Below, piece by piece: positions 62,289 to 64,000 of a DNA stretch of 64,000 bases. The DNA is taken from the NCBI GenBank assembly GCA_027600665.1, contig JADGJL010000003.1, positions 124,001 to 188,000 of the forward strand, written 5' to 3'. How positions within the stretch are numbered: position 1 is the first letter of the stretch; each line of letters begins with the position of its first letter. Source of the stretch: Irineochytrium annulatum. Its lineage: Eukaryota > Chytridiomycota > Chytridiomycetes > Chytridiales > Chytridiaceae. The notes beneath the pieces were generated by a model, which saw only the letters and a program-made list of their open reading frames with translations, was not told the DNA's origin and made no database searches. The position numbers and the translations under genes were made by a program.

Positions 62289-63416
62289 ATGGGTAAGAAC
62301 GGGAAACGAATTATCACCGTACTGCTGGCAGGCTGTCTGATTGCTGTAGCGTTACCACGTACGGTTGATCTGGATCAACTGTATGCTGCATCAGGGACAT
62401 CGGATATATCCACGGCAACGGATTTGCGCCAGACCTTGCTTACCGCAATGTCACAGCGGACGGAGGAACTTGTTTTTACATACAAAGGCAATGTGAAAGG
62501 CCTCAAAAAACAATTACAAACCTCCATCGATGAGGCAATGAAGAGTGACCCCTATATCCAATATACCGTTAAAAGTTACGCATTTAATTATAAAGGCTCC
62601 AATGTATCGGCCGAAGTACATGTGACGCTTTCCTACCGGGAGACCAAGGAACAGACCGATTATGTGAATCGTAAAGTTACGAACGTGTTGAAAGAAATCA
62701 TCAAACCCGGCATGACGGATCATGAGAAGGTTAAGGTCATCCATGACTGGATTGTGCTTAACCTGTCCTACGATACTTCGCTCAAGAAATATACGGCCTA
62801 CGACGGGCTTGTTACAGGCAGTACCGTCTGTCAGGGATACTCATTGCTGGCTTATCGAATGCTGGAGCGAGTAGGGATCGATAACCGGATTGTGGAAGGT
62901 ACAGCAGGCGGGCAGCTTCATGCCTGGAATATCGTGAACCTGGACGGCAAGTGGTATCACATGGACACTACCTGGGATGATCCTACTCCTGACCGGAAAG
63001 GTAAGGTAAGCCACAGCTATTATTTGCTGAGTGATGATGAGATGGCACGTGACCATATCTGGACAGGCAAAAGCAAGTACCCCGCTGCGCCAGCCCCATA
63101 TCGAGAAGCTTTATTAAAGCTCGTGAAGGCTGGAGATAGCAAAAAGGCCGCTTATCAGAAGCTGTACCATGCTCTGGACTATTCCCTGTATGATGAACAG
63201 GATGCCGTTAAAGGTCATGCTGCGCTGAAGACCAAGGTTCAAGGTACACTGAAGGAAGGCGGAACCTCGCTCACGTTCAGGTACAAGGGTACGGAGGCTG
63301 GACTGATCGAAGATTTACAGGATTTGTACCAGCTTGGCATGAAATCGATATCTTATTATGTGTCCAAAATGGAAGGTACCACAGATCTACGTGTCAAAAT
63401 TAACTGGACGTTATAA
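62289..63416 (+). CDS. Secreted transglutaminase-like domain protein
   Basis: 375 residues. N-terminal signal peptide (ITVLLAGCLIAVALP); the Cys in LLAGC could be a lipobox but the site is followed by LIAVALP, so cleavage further on near YAA is more likely. Transglutaminase-like core at about residues 140-245 with Cys in TVCQGYS, His in QLHAWNIV and Asp in YHMDTTWDDP. Flanked by a short beta domain repeated near the C-terminus (FTYKGNVKGLKKQL and FRYKGTEAGLIEDL). Likely acts as a peptidase or cross-linker on surface proteins; activity not proven. Confidence 0.85.
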   Translation: MGKNGKRIITVLLAGCLIAVALPRTVDLDQLYAASGTSDISTATDLRQTLLTAMSQRTEELVFTYKGNVKGLKKQLQTSIDEAMKSDPYIQYTVKSYAFNYKGSNVSAEVHVTLSYRETKEQTDYVNRKVTNVLKEIIKPGMTDHEKVKVIHDWIVLNLSYDTSLKKYTAYDGLVTGSTVCQGYSLLAYRMLERVGIDNRIVEGTAGGQLHAWNIVNLDGKWYHMDTTWDDPTPDRKGKVSHSYYLLSDDEMARDHIWTGKSKYPAAPAPYREALLKLVKAGDSKKAAYQKLYHALDYSLYDEQDAVKGHAALKTKVQGTLKEGGTSLTFRYKGTEAGLIEDLQDLYQLGMKSISYYVSKMEGTTDLRVKINWTL

Positions 63417-63430
63417 ACATCGTTATAAGC

Positions 63431-63461
63431 AGGATGCTCCGCTTGAGGAGTGTCCTTTTTT
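63431..63461 (+). terminator. Terminator after the transglutaminase-like gene
   Basis: AGGA-TG-CTCC pairs with GGAG-TG-TCCT over GCTTGA, followed by T6. Confidence 0.7.
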
Positions 63462-63579
63462 GCGTTCAATTTGTGTTCAACGACGAGGGTTTTAGTGTTG
63501 TCTATTTTTTGTATATGTCGCTTTGCTATTCTATTCTTCGGCGCATGCCAACATTACGTACGAGGAGGATATGCAAAAA

Positions 63580-64000
63580 ATGAGGAAAAAAGTGAGCATA
63601 GTGATCATTGCTCTGTTGCTGGTCACACAAATGATGCAGGGTTGGATATTAACACCAACGATGCATGCTCAGGATGAATTAACTAATTTGCCAGCCAGTG
63701 CAATCAGTGATACAGCGGTAGAAGACGGTTCGGCAGGTTCGGGAGAAGTGAAAGAAGATCCTGCCATTCCGGAAGAAGATAAGGATGTCAGTACTCCGGA
63801 AGATCAGGAGGATAATACGATGCATCTGCTTGGTGCAGCTGCAGGTCCGGTAATTACAGAGCAATTAATTACGAGTGTGCAGATGTACAATCAGGCACCG
63901 CAAGATAATGGAAATGGAACGATTGATATCAAAGGCGATAAGATTGAGGATATTCGTCCATCCATTCAGGATGAGGTGGCTGTCGTCTTTACATGGGGGC
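63580..64000 (+). CDS. Secreted, probably adhesin-like protein, 3' end outside window
   Basis: Open from ATG 63580 (GAGGAGGAT ten bases upstream) to the window edge; 140 residues visible. Signal peptide (KVSIVIIALLLVTQMMQG, cleavage probably after MHA), then an acidic Ser/Glu/Asp-rich linker (residues 35-80), then a domain beginning ITEQLITSVQMYNQ with VAVVFTWG near the edge. This start is typical of large collagen-binding or SpaA-type surface proteins in Bacillota, with an adhesin head after an acidic linker; the assignment is tentative because the rest is missing. Confidence 0.6.
   Translation, partial: MRKKVSIVIIALLLVTQMMQGWILTPTMHAQDELTNLPASAISDTAVEDGSAGSGEVKEDPAIPEEDKDVSTPEDQEDNTMHLLGAAAGPVITEQLITSVQMYNQAPQDNGNGTIDIKGDKIEDIRPSIQDEVAVVFTWG

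Noticed and set aside
63450..63677. 75-codon frame at the start of the last gene
   Set aside because: Overlaps the terminator and the better-supported frame starting at 63580, which has a signal peptide.

Overview
The window looks like chromosomal DNA of a Paenibacillus (Bacillota). The signs are strong AGGAGG-type ribosome binding sites with many TTG and GTG starts, CUT1 (Lpl-type) sugar transporters beside a YesM/YesN two-component pair, an S-layer-homology surface protein, a QoxABCD quinol oxidase, a family 1 beta-glucosidase of exactly the length and motif spacing I recall for P. polymyxa BglA, and a xylR/xylA/xylB locus. Almost every gene lies on the + strand. I saw no rRNA, tRNA, CRISPR array, insertion sequence or prophage.

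Layout. 1-2600: a 5'-truncated sensor kinase, a phosphatidylserine synthase and a DedA membrane protein. 2660-3190: non-coding DNA with a degenerate 12-bp tandem repeat and a 139-bp near-palindrome, beside a frameshifted helix-turn-helix gene. 4195-9363: cation/proton antiporter with a terminator-containing leader, CtaM/DUF420 protein, phosphoglycerate mutase, small proteins, an aldo/keto reductase and a thioredoxin-like protein. 9648-14454: UppP, a TetR regulator, a polar amino acid ABC transporter and an OsmC protein. 14739-33296: a carbohydrate island with YesMN two-component system, GH2 enzyme, two CUT1 permeases, three tandem paralogous lipoprotein solute-binding proteins, GH95 alpha-L-fucosidase-type enzyme and GH1 beta-glucosidase. 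No ATPase gene is present, so a shared MsmX-type ATPase elsewhere is expected. 34251-38168: qoxABCD. 38383-41916: kduI, a DeoR regulator, kduD and a sugar isomerase-like gene (hexuronate/pectin breakdown), to which the separate KDPG aldolase gene at 57759 probably contributes. 42158-49269: O-acetylhomoserine sulfhydrylase, a P1B-4 metal ATPase, a hydrolase, a ZIP transporter, and thioredoxin reductase plus a glutaredoxin-like protein. 49754-54400: xylR divergent from xylA and xylB. 54619-57509: two glycosyltransferases, one a two-domain fusion. 58552-64000: a hydrolase and a run of exported surface proteins, the last cut by the window edge.

Regulation shows through well. Three genes of the sugar island have near-identical promoter layouts (TTGAC-17-TATAAT-like, a GTAAGCACTTAC-like box, and AAAACGTTTT boxes nearby). 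Other visible control sites are a XylR operator with a catabolite (cre-like) site at xylA, a Fur-like box at the metal ATPase, a PerR-like box at trxB, and three ATGAAC repeats in exact 10-bp phase before kduI.

The strongest candidate for something undescribed is a family of long intergenic stem-loop elements present three times (13821-14001, 39237-39421, 52648-52875), with a further remnant at 13758-13776. The copies share sequence cores, but their outer stems differ in sequence while keeping pairing. All three have the same orientation, and each ends 22-31 bases before the start codon of the next gene.
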